DNA of 64,000 bases from NCBI RefSeq assembly GCF_007750855.1, contig NZ_CP036291.1, positions 4,588,001 to 4,652,000 of the forward strand, in the 5' to 3' direction. The notes under the pieces are model-generated. The model was not told where the DNA came from and ran no database searches. It worked only from the letters and a program-made list of their open reading frames with translations. Positions 8,060-17,466 of the stretch are shown in pieces (position 1 is the stretch's first letter; each line of letters starts with the position of its first letter). The position numbers and the translations under genes were made by a program. The stretch comes from Pirellulimonas nuda. Its GTDB lineage: Bacteria; Planctomycetota; Planctomycetia; Pirellulales; Lacipirellulaceae.

Positions 8060-11000
8060 ATGCGCCTTTACTCAATCACCGCCGCCCTGCTGATCGCTTG
8101 CGTCGCGTTGCGCGCAGCGGCTCAAGACGCCTCGGCTCCGGCGTTCTTGCAGCTCTTCGAAGCGCGTTGGCAAACCATTGAGAACCGCACCCCCGACATC
8201 TTCGCCGCGGGCTATGGCCGGCTGTGGCTGCCGCCGCCCGCCAAGGCCGACTCCGGCGGACTGAGTGTTGGCTACGACGTGTTCGATCGCTTCGATTTGG
8301 GCTCGCCGCGCAACGAAACACTGTACGGCACCGAGACGGGACTCAAGACGCTGGTCGAGCAGGCGCACCGCGCGGGCCTGCTGGTGAACACCGACTTCAT
8401 CCCCAACCACAACGGCTTTAGCGACGCCAGCACCTTCGACAACCGCGGAACCCCGGGCGACACGTCGGACGACATCACTTTCTTGCAGGCCGGCGGATAC
8501 CCCGGCTTTGTGCTCCGGCTCCCGGACGATATCGACGGCGACTTCCACGGCGCGTTCGAGACCGACGAGCAGACCTTCCGCCTCTCGGGCCTGATCGATA
8601 TCGACCAGGGCAAGAACCATCAGTTCATCCGCCACCCGGTGGACGCGAGCAACCCCGACAACATCCCGGCCGGCACGGCGGGCATCTTCGGCCGCGCGCC
8701 GGCCAACGTCCCCAACCTGGAGAACGCGCGCTTCTACCCCGACCGCGACGCCGGCGGGACCACGGTGTTCGACCCGAGGCTCGGCCAGAACGTCACGCTC
8801 TACGACTACAACACGGCCGACCCGCTGTCGGGCGACGCCGTGACCGAGAACGCGTTAGGGGTGGTGCTGCGCAGCGCCCGCTGGATGGTTCAGGAGATCG
8901 GCGTCGACGGGTTCCGCATCGACGCGGGCCGGCACTTCCCGCGTTACGTGATGGACTACCTCGACCAGGCGCTGTTCCTGACGAAAAAGGAGCCGCTGCT
9001 TGATGGATCGCCGCAGCACGTTTATTCCTTTACGGAGGTGGGCTACGACAGTTTCGCGTTCCAGCAAGATTTCATCCGCAAAGACATCAACAACGCCAAC
9101 CTGGGACAAGTCGGCGGCAACCGCGACGCGCTCGACTTCAACCTGTTCGGCGCCCTCAAGCAGAACCTCACCTCCAACGGGCTGGCCAATAACTGGCACT
9201 CCATCCGCAACGCCAGCATCGACCTGAACGACGACGGCTTGAACAACGGCAGCCAAGGCGTGGCCTTCGCTCAGAGCCACGACGAGTCGGGCCCCTTCCT
9301 ACAGAACCTAGCGTACGCCTACACGCTGATGCGGCCCGGCAACGCCATCGTCTACGCCAACGCGCTGGAGTTCGGCGACGGCCGCGACTTCCCCCAAGAC
9401 GGCAAGGCCGACGCGCTGGGGGGGTTCTACGGCGACACGATCACCACCCTGGTTGAGCTGCGCAACTCCCACGGCCGGGGCGACTACCGCGAACGCTGGA
9501 TCGACGACGCGTTCAACCCCAATGGGTTCTCGAACGTGCTGATCTACGAACGGTCGAAGTCGGCCGTCGTCGGACTGAACAGCCGCAACGACGGCGTCGT
9601 CGAGACCCGCACGGTGCAGACCGACTTTGCCCCCGGCACGGTGCTCGTGGAGCTCACCGGCAACGCGGCAGACCCCTCGGTTGATCCGGGCGGGGCGATC
9701 GCGGACGCCGTGCGTGTTGACGCCCAGGGGCAGATCCCCGTGAGCATCCCCGGCAACGACCCCACCGGTCGGGGCTACGTCATCTACGGCGTCGCCGGGC
9801 CGCAAGGGAGCGTGTCGCTGAGCGGCGCCTCGGGCGTGCTCGCCGGCGCGACGCCCTCGGCCGGCAACAACGGCCTGGCCCGATTGGCGGACATCGCCGT
9901 GGTGACGGGGGGCTCGTTCACCGTCCGCCTCGACACGGCCGCGGTTACGCTGCCCGCACCCGCCGGCGAGGCGAACCCGGTGCGGGACTCCCACGCCGAC
10001 GGCGACACCGCCCTGCTGAAGATCAACGGCGGGATCGACCTGAACGGCAGCGGCGCGGTAGATGTCGTCACGCCGGGTGATGTTGCGTACGGATTTGAGA
10101 ACTTCACCCTCACACGATCGCCCGGCTACGTGTGGCAAGATGGTCAGAACGTAGGAACCGGCGTAGGCGTGTACGAGCAGTCGATCGACGCCACGCAGCT
10201 CCCCGAGGGCCGCAACTACCTCACGGTACGCGCCTTCCGCCACCGCGACGCGGCGACCGGCGGCGACGGCGGCCCCGCGGTCTTCACCGATTTCCGTCAA
10301 ACGGTGTACGTCGACCGCCTGCCCCCCGAATCGCGCGTGGTGAGCTTCGAGCCGTTCGCCAACGACCTCGGCAACCCCGACAACCGCGACCTGATCGTCG
10401 AATCGGTCGACAAGACCGCTTCGAACGTCCACGTCTTCTTCAACCTGGGCGCCGCGATCACCGACCAGCAGGTGCTCGACCTCGTGTCGCTGGGCCAGGG
10501 ACAGGCGGGCTACTACGACCGCGACCAGTGGGTCTCCGGCCGAACCGGGGTGATCTCCGGCGCCCACGCGGTGACGGTGGTCACGTTCGAAGAGACCGGC
10601 AACCGCAGCGTGCAGCGTTTCGCGGGGCTGCTGGCCGAGACGAACCTAGGCGCCGGGTTCGGCGACCTCAACGGCAACGGCGTGTTCGAGACCTCCGACG
10701 TACGGGGCCTGCAGGGCTTTGAGCGTTTGCTGCAACGTCAAAACCAGAACTTCAACCCCGCCGCCGACCCCAACGCAGACGGGCTGATCGACGGGCGCGA
10801 CCTGCTGCTGCTGGAGGACTACCTGGTCGACGGCGGCGCCAGCGCCGCGGTGCTGGGCGAGTTCGACGGCGTGCTCCGTCGCCGCGCCGACCTCGACGCC
10901 GACAGCCTCACCGGCACGGCCGACCTCGAGCTGCTGTACGCGAACCTTGGCTCGGACGCCTGGGCGTTCGACATCGACGCCAGCGGCACGGCCGACCTGA

Positions 11001-11368
11001 CCGACGCCCGGCTGTTCGTCACCCGCTTGGTGCGGACAGCGCCGGGGGACTTCAACCTCGACGGCGTGGTGGACGCCGCGGACTACACCCTGTGGCGTGA
11101 CGGTTTGATCACGGCAGACGGCGACTTTGACGGCGATGTCGACGCGGACGACTACGGCGTGTGGCGGTCCGCGTTCGGGTTCGGGCGGCAGCCATTGGGC
11201 GCTTTTGGCGCGGTGGGCGCCGCGGTCCCCGAGCCCCGCGCCTGGATCGTCGTTTGGCTAGTAATTATTGGTTTCGCCGCAGGCACGCGGCGACGGCTTC
11301 TGGACGGAATCCATCCAACACGCCGAGCCCGGGGCCTGGGCCCTCGGCCGGCAACCCCTCTCTCGTAA
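8060..11368 (+). CDS. Secreted GH13 alpha-amylase-family enzyme with dockerin-like modules and PEP-CTERM tail
   Basis: A 1102-residue exported enzyme. The signal peptide ends near RAAAQ. The catalytic GH13 barrel shows the four classic regions: I, DFIPNH at about 112; II, GFRIDAGRH with the nucleophile Asp288; III, FTEVGY with acid/base Glu326; and IV, QSHDE with His407/Asp408. It should cleave alpha-1,4-glucans outside the cytoplasm. After beta domains come EF-hand-like, dockerin-type repeats (about 870-1050), including FNLDGVVDAADYTLWRD. A PEP-CTERM segment (VPEPRA, helix, RRR) follows, with a 20-residue basic extension beyond the usual tail. It heads the alpha-glucan locus: a second PEP-CTERM protein starts 10 bases after its stop. 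The substrate (starch, glycogen or similar) is inferred. Confidence 0.88.
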   Translation: MRLYSITAALLIACVALRAAAQDASAPAFLQLFEARWQTIENRTPDIFAAGYGRLWLPPPAKADSGGLSVGYDVFDRFDLGSPRNETLYGTETGLKTLVEQAHRAGLLVNTDFIPNHNGFSDASTFDNRGTPGDTSDDITFLQAGGYPGFVLRLPDDIDGDFHGAFETDEQTFRLSGLIDIDQGKNHQFIRHPVDASNPDNIPAGTAGIFGRAPANVPNLENARFYPDRDAGGTTVFDPRLGQNVTLYDYNTADPLSGDAVTENALGVVLRSARWMVQEIGVDGFRIDAGRHFPRYVMDYLDQALFLTKKEPLLDGSPQHVYSFTEVGYDSFAFQQDFIRKDINNANLGQVGGNRDALDFNLFGALKQNLTSNGLANNWHSIRNASIDLNDDGLNNGSQGVAFAQSHDESGPFLQNLAYAYTLMRPGNAIVYANALEFGDGRDFPQDGKADALGGFYGDTITTLVELRNSHGRGDYRERWIDDAFNPNGFSNVLIYERSKSAVVGLNSRNDGVVETRTVQTDFAPGTVLVELTGNAADPSVDPGGAIADAVRVDAQGQIPVSIPGNDPTGRGYVIYGVAGPQGSVSLSGASGVLAGATPSAGNNGLARLADIAVVTGGSFTVRLDTAAVTLPAPAGEANPVRDSHADGDTALLKINGGIDLNGSGAVDVVTPGDVAYGFENFTLTRSPGYVWQDGQNVGTGVGVYEQSIDATQLPEGRNYLTVRAFRHRDAATGGDGGPAVFTDFRQTVYVDRLPPESRVVSFEPFANDLGNPDNRDLIVESVDKTASNVHVFFNLGAAITDQQVLDLVSLGQGQAGYYDRDQWVSGRTGVISGAHAVTVVTFEETGNRSVQRFAGLLAETNLGAGFGDLNGNGVFETSDVRGLQGFERLLQRQNQNFNPAADPNADGLIDGRDLLLLEDYLVDGGASAAVLGEFDGVLRRRADLDADSLTGTADLELLYANLGSDAWAFDIDASGTADLTDARLFVTRLVRTAPGDFNLDGVVDAADYTLWRDGLITADGDFDGDVDADDYGVWRSAFGFGRQPLGAFGAVGAAVPEPRAWIVVWLVIIGFAAGTRRRLLDGIHPTRRARGLGPRPATPLS

Positions 11369-11378
11369 GGATCAGGCT

Positions 11379-12944
11379 ATGACTGGGAAACTCTCGCTGC
11401 TGATCGTCTTGGCCGCAGCGCCGGCGTTGGCGCAGCCCACGGTCGATGGTTCGCTCACGGGCGACACGTCGTTCTACGGTTCGGCCCTGGCGACTCAGGA
11501 CACCCGCACCGGCTTCGGCGACGCCAACAACCCCGACGCGATCATCGCCGGCGGCGGCTCCGAACTCGACGGCGTGTTCGCACGCATCTCGGGCGACCGG
11601 CTCTACGTGATGGTCACCGGCAATCTCGAGGACAACTTCAACAAGCTGAACGTGTTCATCGACTCCGGCACCAGCGCGGGCGTCAACCAGCTCAACGGCG
11701 CGGCGCTTCCGGCTGGGCTCGACGGGTTCTGTTGCGGCGGCTTCGCGCCGCCAAACGGCAACAACACCACCGGCACCGGCGCCCTGCAAAGGATGAACGG
11801 CCTGGCGTTCGACTCGGGATTCACCGCCGACCGGCTGTTGATCATCACCAACGGCGGCGAGACGGTGAACCCCGGCAAGGTCGATAGCCCCGGTACACCC
11901 GGTGAAGCCGGATTCTGGGCCGTCAGCGCCAGTTGGGCCGACCTAACCGACGGAACGGCGGGACGCGTCGGCGGGCTCGGCATGCAGCTTGCCCCGGGCG
12001 GCGCCCCCCGCGTGCTGCGCGACGCCGGCGGCGCGGCGAGCGGCGACTACAACAACGACGGCACGGTAAACGCCGCGGACTACACGCTGTGGCGTGACAG
12101 TGTCGGCACCACGAACGTGCTGCAGAACGACCCCACCGGCGGCACGATCGGCCAGGCGCAGTACGACACCTGGAAGGCGAATTTCGGGCAAACCGGCGCC
12201 GGCGCGGGGACGCTGGGCGACTACCCCTTCAAGCCGAGCGGCAACCCGGGCAACACGGCCGACCTGACCAGCGCCTTCACCCTCACGGGCTTGGGCCAGG
12301 GAGAGCTGATCGACCGCACGTACGCCCTGGGCGCCGGCGGCTGCACGAGCGACGCGGGCGTCGATTGCAGCGCGCGGGAGTTCGAGTTCGCCCTGAACGT
12401 CGACCCCGCCGAGGTGGGGCTCGTTGATCCGGCGATGAACAACTCCAGCAGCCACCGCAACTTCAACAACTTTGTCGACCTGCGGCTAGGGTTCAACAAC
12501 AGCAACACGGGGGGCGTCACCGGCAGCGGCGACGACTTCGCCCTGACCGAGATCGACACGCCGGCCGATGTCAACACCGGCATCGAGTTCAGCGTGCCGC
12601 TCAGCCAACTCGGGACCCTCGGCAGCGAGGTCCGGCTGGCGATCATGATCGGCGGAGGCAATCACGACTTCTTGTCAAACCAAGTGCTGGGCGAAGGGGG
12701 CGGCGTGATCCGGTTCCTTGAACTGATGGATCCCGGTACGACCGCGGGCAACATCGGCGGTTTGTTCTTCGGCGCCTCGCCGCTGGGGAGCTTCGTTGAC
12801 CTGCCGGGCAACCAGTTTGTCCGCGTCGCCGTGCCGGGCGCCGGCGTCGCGGCCGCCGGCGTGCCGGAGCCGAGCGCGCTGACGCTGCTGTGCCTGCTCG
12901 GGGCCGCGGCCGGCGTAGGCCGGCTACGCCGGGCGGTCGCCTGA
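11379..12944 (+). CDS. PEP-CTERM protein with embedded dockerin-like module
   Basis: A 521-residue exported protein. ATG 11379 has AAGGA at 11367-11371 and lies 10 bases after the GH13 stop, so it is in the same operon. The signal peptide is followed by TVDGSLTG and the blocks shared with 4594-5562. Unlike that paralogue it carries a dockerin-type insert in the middle (about residues 225-275: DYNNDGTVNAADYTLWRD). The second half resumes the same beta-rich fold (EFEFALNVDP, TGIEFSVPLSQLG). The C-terminus is VPEPSA, helix, RLRRAV (PEP-CTERM). Placement between two GH13 genes suggests a glucan-binding or scaffold role at the surface, which is inference only. Confidence 0.85.
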   Translation: MTGKLSLLIVLAAAPALAQPTVDGSLTGDTSFYGSALATQDTRTGFGDANNPDAIIAGGGSELDGVFARISGDRLYVMVTGNLEDNFNKLNVFIDSGTSAGVNQLNGAALPAGLDGFCCGGFAPPNGNNTTGTGALQRMNGLAFDSGFTADRLLIITNGGETVNPGKVDSPGTPGEAGFWAVSASWADLTDGTAGRVGGLGMQLAPGGAPRVLRDAGGAASGDYNNDGTVNAADYTLWRDSVGTTNVLQNDPTGGTIGQAQYDTWKANFGQTGAGAGTLGDYPFKPSGNPGNTADLTSAFTLTGLGQGELIDRTYALGAGGCTSDAGVDCSAREFEFALNVDPAEVGLVDPAMNNSSSHRNFNNFVDLRLGFNNSNTGGVTGSGDDFALTEIDTPADVNTGIEFSVPLSQLGTLGSEVRLAIMIGGGNHDFLSNQVLGEGGGVIRFLELMDPGTTAGNIGGLFFGASPLGSFVDLPGNQFVRVAVPGAGVAAAGVPEPSALTLLCLLGAAAGVGRLRRAVA

Positions 12945-12985
12945 ACCACGTCAACCAGAGCCTCAACGTGCCGGACTACGCCGCG

Positions 12986-14947
12986 ATGCAAACGTCGAGA
13001 TGCGTGTTAGCCGCCGCGGCGCTCCTCACACTGGGGTGCGGCGAGCCCGCGGCGGAGGCGCCCCGCAAGGCGACCCCGACAGCCGCGCGGCCGTCCGACG
13101 CCCCGCCCGGAGCAGAACCGACCGACCCCCTCGACCCAGCCGTGCCGGCATGGGCCGAGGGGGTCGTCTTTTATCAATTGTTCCCGGAACGCTTCCGGAA
13201 CGGCGACCCCAGCAACGACCCGACGCACGCGTCGCTTGAGTTCCCCGACGTCATTCCGGGCCCCGACTCCGACACCCCGTGGTCCGTCACCCCGTGGACC
13301 AGCGACTGGTACGCGCGTGCGGACTGGGAGCAGGCGCTTGGCGACAACTTCTACGAAAACGGCGTGTTCCACCGCCGCTACGGGGGCGACCTGCAGGGGG
13401 TGCTCGACAAGCTGGACTACTTGATGGAGATGGGCGTAGGCGCCATCTACTTCAACCCCGTGTTCCACGCCCGCAGCCTGCACAAGTACGACGGCGCCAG
13501 CTACCACCACGTCGACCCCTACTTCGGCCCCGACCCCGATGGGGACCTGGCGATCATCGCCCAAGAGACCAGCGACCCCGCCACCTGGCGATGGACCGCG
13601 GCCGACGAGCTGTTCAAGAAGATCATCGTAGAAGCGCACCGCCGCAAGATGTGGGTGATCGTGGACGGCGTCTTCAACCACACCGGGCGCGACTTCTTCG
13701 CGTTTGCCGACCTGCGAGAGAAGCAGCAGCAGTCGCCCTACGTCGACTGGTACATCGTCGAAGCATTCGACGACCCGACGACCGAGCCGAACGAGTTCCG
13801 CTACAAGGGGTGGTGGGGCGTCGACACGCTCCCCGAGTTCGCAGACACGGCGGACGGCAAAGACCTGCACCCGGGCCCCAAACGCTACGTCTTCGACGCC
13901 ACCCGCCGCTGGATGGACCCCGACGGGGACGGCGATCCCGACGACGGGATCGACGGCTGGCGGCTCGACGTCGCCGCCGAGGTGCCGATCGGCTTCTGGC
14001 GAGACTGGAACGCCCTGGTCCGCCAGCTCAACCCGCAGGCTTACACGGTGGCCGAGTTCTGGGACGATGGCTCTGCCGACTTCCTGGCCGAAGGGGGTTT
14101 CTCGGCCACCATGAACTACCACGGCTTCGCCTTCCCGGTGAAGGGGTTCTTCATCGACGGCGTGCTGCCGGCCAGCGAGTTTACCGAGCAGATTGAAACG
14201 CGCCGCGCGGGCCACCCGCCCCGCCGGCAACTGGCGCTGCAGAACCTGATCGACTCGCACGACACCGACCGCGTCGGCTCAATGATCGTCAACGCGTCGG
14301 CCGACCGGCCCTACCTGCGGCCCGACCGCTTCGACTACGACGTCAGCGAGCGGGTCTCCCCCAGGAACTGGAGCGAGTACAACGTCCGCAAACCAACCGA
14401 GCAGGAGTTGGCCCTGCAGCGCCTCATCACGCTGTTCCAGATGACCTACGTCGGCGCCCCGATGATCTACTACGGCGACGAGGCGGGGATGTGGGGGGCC
14501 GACGACCCCGGCGACCGCAAACCCATGCTGTGGGAAGACCTGCGGTACGACGACGAAGGCGCCGACCCGCTCGGCCGCCCACGCGAGCCCGACCAGGTCG
14601 CGGTCGACTTGAAGCTCCAGGCCTTCTACGCCGCGGCGTGCAAGCTACGCGCCGGCTACGAGGCGCTGCGGCGTGGCGATATCGAGGTCGTCGCCACGGA
14701 CGACCAGCATTCCGCCTTCGCGTTCCGTCGCACGCTGGGAGACCACCAACTGATCGCTACGTTCAACCGCGGCGACAAGCCGTGGAAGCTGGTCCTTCCG
14801 ACTCCGGCCGGGAGCTGGCTGGTGGAGGTGTTCACCGCGTCTGGCTCGCCCGAGACGGTGAGCCTCAAGCAGACCTCGGACAACGCGTGGGAACTAGTCA
14901 CCCCGCCGCGCGACGGCGTGGTCGTCCGCCAGGTCGGAGGCAGTTGA
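12986..14947 (+). CDS. GH13 alpha-amylase/cyclomaltodextrinase-like lipoprotein
   Basis: A 653-residue enzyme with a lipoprotein signal peptide (lipobox LTLGC, Cys19) and a Pro/Ala linker, so it is probably tethered in the periplasm or at the surface. The GH13 core opens with VVFYQLFPERFRNGD. Region I is DGVFNH (about 227-232), region II DGWRLD with nucleophile Asp328, region III AEFWDD with Glu357, and region IV DSHDTDR with Asp426. The layout is closest to neopullulanase or cyclomaltodextrinase-type enzymes that trim maltodextrins. It sits just before a maltose-type ABC importer, with one base between its stop and the next start. It probably makes short maltodextrins for uptake. Exact specificity cannot be read from the sequence. 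Confidence 0.88.
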   Translation: MQTSRCVLAAAALLTLGCGEPAAEAPRKATPTAARPSDAPPGAEPTDPLDPAVPAWAEGVVFYQLFPERFRNGDPSNDPTHASLEFPDVIPGPDSDTPWSVTPWTSDWYARADWEQALGDNFYENGVFHRRYGGDLQGVLDKLDYLMEMGVGAIYFNPVFHARSLHKYDGASYHHVDPYFGPDPDGDLAIIAQETSDPATWRWTAADELFKKIIVEAHRRKMWVIVDGVFNHTGRDFFAFADLREKQQQSPYVDWYIVEAFDDPTTEPNEFRYKGWWGVDTLPEFADTADGKDLHPGPKRYVFDATRRWMDPDGDGDPDDGIDGWRLDVAAEVPIGFWRDWNALVRQLNPQAYTVAEFWDDGSADFLAEGGFSATMNYHGFAFPVKGFFIDGVLPASEFTEQIETRRAGHPPRRQLALQNLIDSHDTDRVGSMIVNASADRPYLRPDRFDYDVSERVSPRNWSEYNVRKPTEQELALQRLITLFQMTYVGAPMIYYGDEAGMWGADDPGDRKPMLWEDLRYDDEGADPLGRPREPDQVAVDLKLQAFYAAACKLRAGYEALRRGDIEVVATDDQHSAFAFRRTLGDHQLIATFNRGDKPWKLVLPTPAGSWLVEVFTASGSPETVSLKQTSDNAWELVTPPRDGVVVRQVGGS

Positions 14948-14948
14948 C

Positions 14949-17315
14949 TTGCTGGGCGACCACCGCAATGCGCATCGCCCCCGCGGGCCCCATCGGGCGC
15001 CATGCAGCAAGGCGCGCCGCGCGTGGGGGACCCGGGCCACTCCTGTTGCTCGGCTGCTTGCTGGCCTGCTCGCCGGGTGGTTCGCTTGTGGCCCGTCCGC
15101 CGCGGCCGAGCGTCCCACCGTCGTCACCCTGTGGCACCAGATGCGCCCGGGCGACGCCGAGGTGCTGGAAGCGCGGATCGCTGCGTTCGAACAGCAGCAT
15201 CCGCGGGTCCGGGTCCGCTCGCTGTACAAAGAAACCGAAGAACTACGCAGCGGCCTCGAGTCGGCGGTGCTGGTCGGCCGGGGCCCCGACGTGGTGTTCG
15301 GCCCGTCGGACGTGATCGGCGTGTACCACACCATCGGCGCGCTGCGCGACCTGGCGGAGTTCTTCACCGCCGAGGAGCTCGCCGACTTCGACCCGCGAGC
15401 GGTGGTGTCGCTCCCCGCCAAGGAGTCGCCCGACCGCGACAACCTGCTGATGCTGGGGGACCGGTTCGGCAACCACTTGGCCCTGGTGTACGACCGCCGC
15501 CGCGTGCCGTCGGCTCCCAAGAGCACCGACGAGCTGGTCGCTCTCGCCGAGGCGAACACCATCGACGCCGACTCCGACGGCCGGCCGGAGCGGTACGGGC
15601 TGGTGTGGAACTACCGCGAGCCCTTCTTCGCGGTGCCGTTCCTCACCGGCTACGGCGCTTGGGTGTTCGCCGACAAGCGCGAGGACGGCCGCCCCGTGCC
15701 GACGCTCGACACGCCCGAGTCGGTCGCCGCGTACCGGTTCGTTTCTGGTCTGCGAGAGAAGGGGCTGCTCCCCAGGTCGGCCGACTACGAGGGGGCGGCG
15801 AGCCTGTTCCTGGAGGGCAAGGTCGCCATGCTCATCGACGGCGATTGGAGCTGGCAGAAGTACGCCTCCGCGCCCGGCATCGACGCCGCGGTCGCGCCGC
15901 TGCCGGTGGTCAGCGAAACCGGGCTGCCGATGGCGCCGATGGTCGCCCCACGCGGGTACAGCCTCACCGTGGCCTCGGCCGGCGCCGGCCGCGACGCGGG
16001 GGTCGACCTGATCCGCTTCCTGATCAACGAAGACTCGCAGCGGATCGCCCTCGAGGAGCAGCGCACGGTCCCCTCCCGGCTCTCGGTGCGGGCCGAGGCC
16101 CGCGAGCTGAACGACCCGATCCTGACCGCGTCGCTCGCGCAGTTGGAGGTAGGCCGCTTGATGCCGACCGACGTCGAGCTGCGGGTCATCTGGGACTCCA
16201 TGCGGCCCCACTACCAGTCGCTGATGGCCGGCCGCATGACCCCCGAGCAGGCGGCGGCCGCTATGCAGGCCGAAGCCGTGAGCAACATCCAGCGGCTGCT
16301 CGTGCCGGTGGCCAAGGACTGGAGCGCGCTGCCGGTGAAGGTGATGGGCGTGGCGTCGCTCGCGGCGCTGGCGATCGCGGCGGTGTGGGTGGCGGTGCGG
16401 GTGACGCGCGACTTCTCCCGCAACCGGCTCGCCTACCTGTTTGTCGCCCCCTCGGTAGCGCTGATCTTTGCGACGGTGCTGTTTCCGTTGGCGTACAACA
16501 TCGTGCTGTCGTTCTCCAACATGTCGCTCTCGCGGTTCCACGACTGGGAAGTGGTGGGCGTGGGCAACTACGCCGACATCTTCTTTGGGCGCCAGTCGGG
16601 CGCATTCTGGGGAGTGCTCGGCAAGACGATCGCCTGGACCGTGATCAACGTCTTCTTCCACGTGACGCTCGGCGTGATGCTGGCGCTGGCGCTCAACGGG
16701 CCGATCCGGGGCAAGCCGATCTACCGCCTGCTGCTGGTGATCCCGTGGGCGGTGCCGGCCTACATCACGGCGCTCACCTGGCGGGGGATGTTTGACGCCG
16801 AGTTCGGCTCCGCCAGCCAACTGGCGACCGCCGTCAACCGGTGGCTCCCCGGCTTCCTCCAGCTCCCCGAGGTGTGGCTCACCGAGCCGGGGCCCGCGTT
16901 CGCCGCGTGCATCATCGCCAACGTATGGCTGGGCTTCCCGTTCATGATGATCGTAGCGCTCGGCGGCCTGCAGGGGATCCCGCAGGAGCTGTACGAGGCC
17001 GCCACCATCGACCGCGCCTCGCGCTGGCAACAGTTCTGGAACATCACCGTCCCGATGCTCCGCCCCGTCATGCTGCCGGCCGTGACGCTGGGCGCGGTGT
17101 GGACTTTCAACAACCTGAACATCGTGTGGCTGGTCTCCAACGGGGGCGAGCCGAGCGACAAGACGCACATCCTGGTGTCGTACGTCTACAAGGCAGTGTT
17201 CAACCTGTACCAGTACGGCTACGGCGCCGCGCTCTCAATGGTGATCTTCGGCATGCTGCTGGGCTTCTCGATGTTGTTCCTCAGCCGCACGCGAGCGACC
17301 GAGGGGGTAACTTGA
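14949..17315 (+). CDS. Fused sugar-binding protein and ABC permease (MalE-MalF type)
   Basis: A 788-residue protein joining two normally separate ABC-importer parts. Residues about 35-450 are an extracellular solute-binding protein of the MalE type (TVVTLWHQMRPGDAEVLEARI, GPDVVFG, LFLEGKVAMLIDGDWSW). After one extra membrane helix (about 466-485) comes a full MalF-like permease (about 487-788), with the EAA loop that docks the ATPase at about 684-703 (EAATIDRASRWQQFW). The extra helix would bring the chain from the periplasm to the cytoplasm, so the topology is consistent. TTG 14949 is chosen because GGAGG lies at 14936-14940, 8 nt upstream. The first 30 residues are Arg-rich and odd: a lipoprotein-like signal starts at ATG 14968 in another frame. 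The substrate is probably maltodextrin, from context. Confidence 0.88.
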   Translation: MLGDHRNAHRPRGPHRAPCSKARRAWGTRATPVARLLAGLLAGWFACGPSAAAERPTVVTLWHQMRPGDAEVLEARIAAFEQQHPRVRVRSLYKETEELRSGLESAVLVGRGPDVVFGPSDVIGVYHTIGALRDLAEFFTAEELADFDPRAVVSLPAKESPDRDNLLMLGDRFGNHLALVYDRRRVPSAPKSTDELVALAEANTIDADSDGRPERYGLVWNYREPFFAVPFLTGYGAWVFADKREDGRPVPTLDTPESVAAYRFVSGLREKGLLPRSADYEGAASLFLEGKVAMLIDGDWSWQKYASAPGIDAAVAPLPVVSETGLPMAPMVAPRGYSLTVASAGAGRDAGVDLIRFLINEDSQRIALEEQRTVPSRLSVRAEARELNDPILTASLAQLEVGRLMPTDVELRVIWDSMRPHYQSLMAGRMTPEQAAAAMQAEAVSNIQRLLVPVAKDWSALPVKVMGVASLAALAIAAVWVAVRVTRDFSRNRLAYLFVAPSVALIFATVLFPLAYNIVLSFSNMSLSRFHDWEVVGVGNYADIFFGRQSGAFWGVLGKTIAWTVINVFFHVTLGVMLALALNGPIRGKPIYRLLLVIPWAVPAYITALTWRGMFDAEFGSASQLATAVNRWLPGFLQLPEVWLTEPGPAFAACIIANVWLGFPFMMIVALGGLQGIPQELYEAATIDRASRWQQFWNITVPMLRPVMLPAVTLGAVWTFNNLNIVWLVSNGGEPSDKTHILVSYVYKAVFNLYQYGYGAALSMVIFGMLLGFSMLFLSRTRATEGVT

Positions 17316-17344
17316 AGATCAATGACCTAGGAGAGTCGACGATG

Positions 17345-17403
17345 GTCTCTCGCAGAGGCGCAGAGGGGCTCGAACTCTCCGCGTCTCTGCGCCTCTGCGA
17401 GAG
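17345..17403. repeat. Perfect 20-bp inverted repeat between the two permease genes
   Basis: The arms TCTCTCGCAGAGGCGCAGAG (17345-17364) and its exact complement (17384-17403) are separated by 19 bases. It lies in the 151-base gap between the fused MalE-MalF gene and malG. It could be a stem-loop that adjusts the expression of downstream genes, or a REP-like insertion; similar CGCAGAGGCGCAGAG strings are known as intergenic repeats in other bacteria. Confidence 0.75.
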
Positions 17404-17466
17404 ATCTTTCGTCAGTCATTGGATTTGCCTGCTAGACGTTGAAACTACCTCACTTAGATTCAACTA

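Noticed and set aside
13124..13165. 10-bp inverted repeat followed by GTCTTTT, looking like a terminator
   Set aside because: It lies inside the GH13 lipoprotein reading frame in the linker region, and the operon clearly continues; taken as chance in GC-rich DNA.
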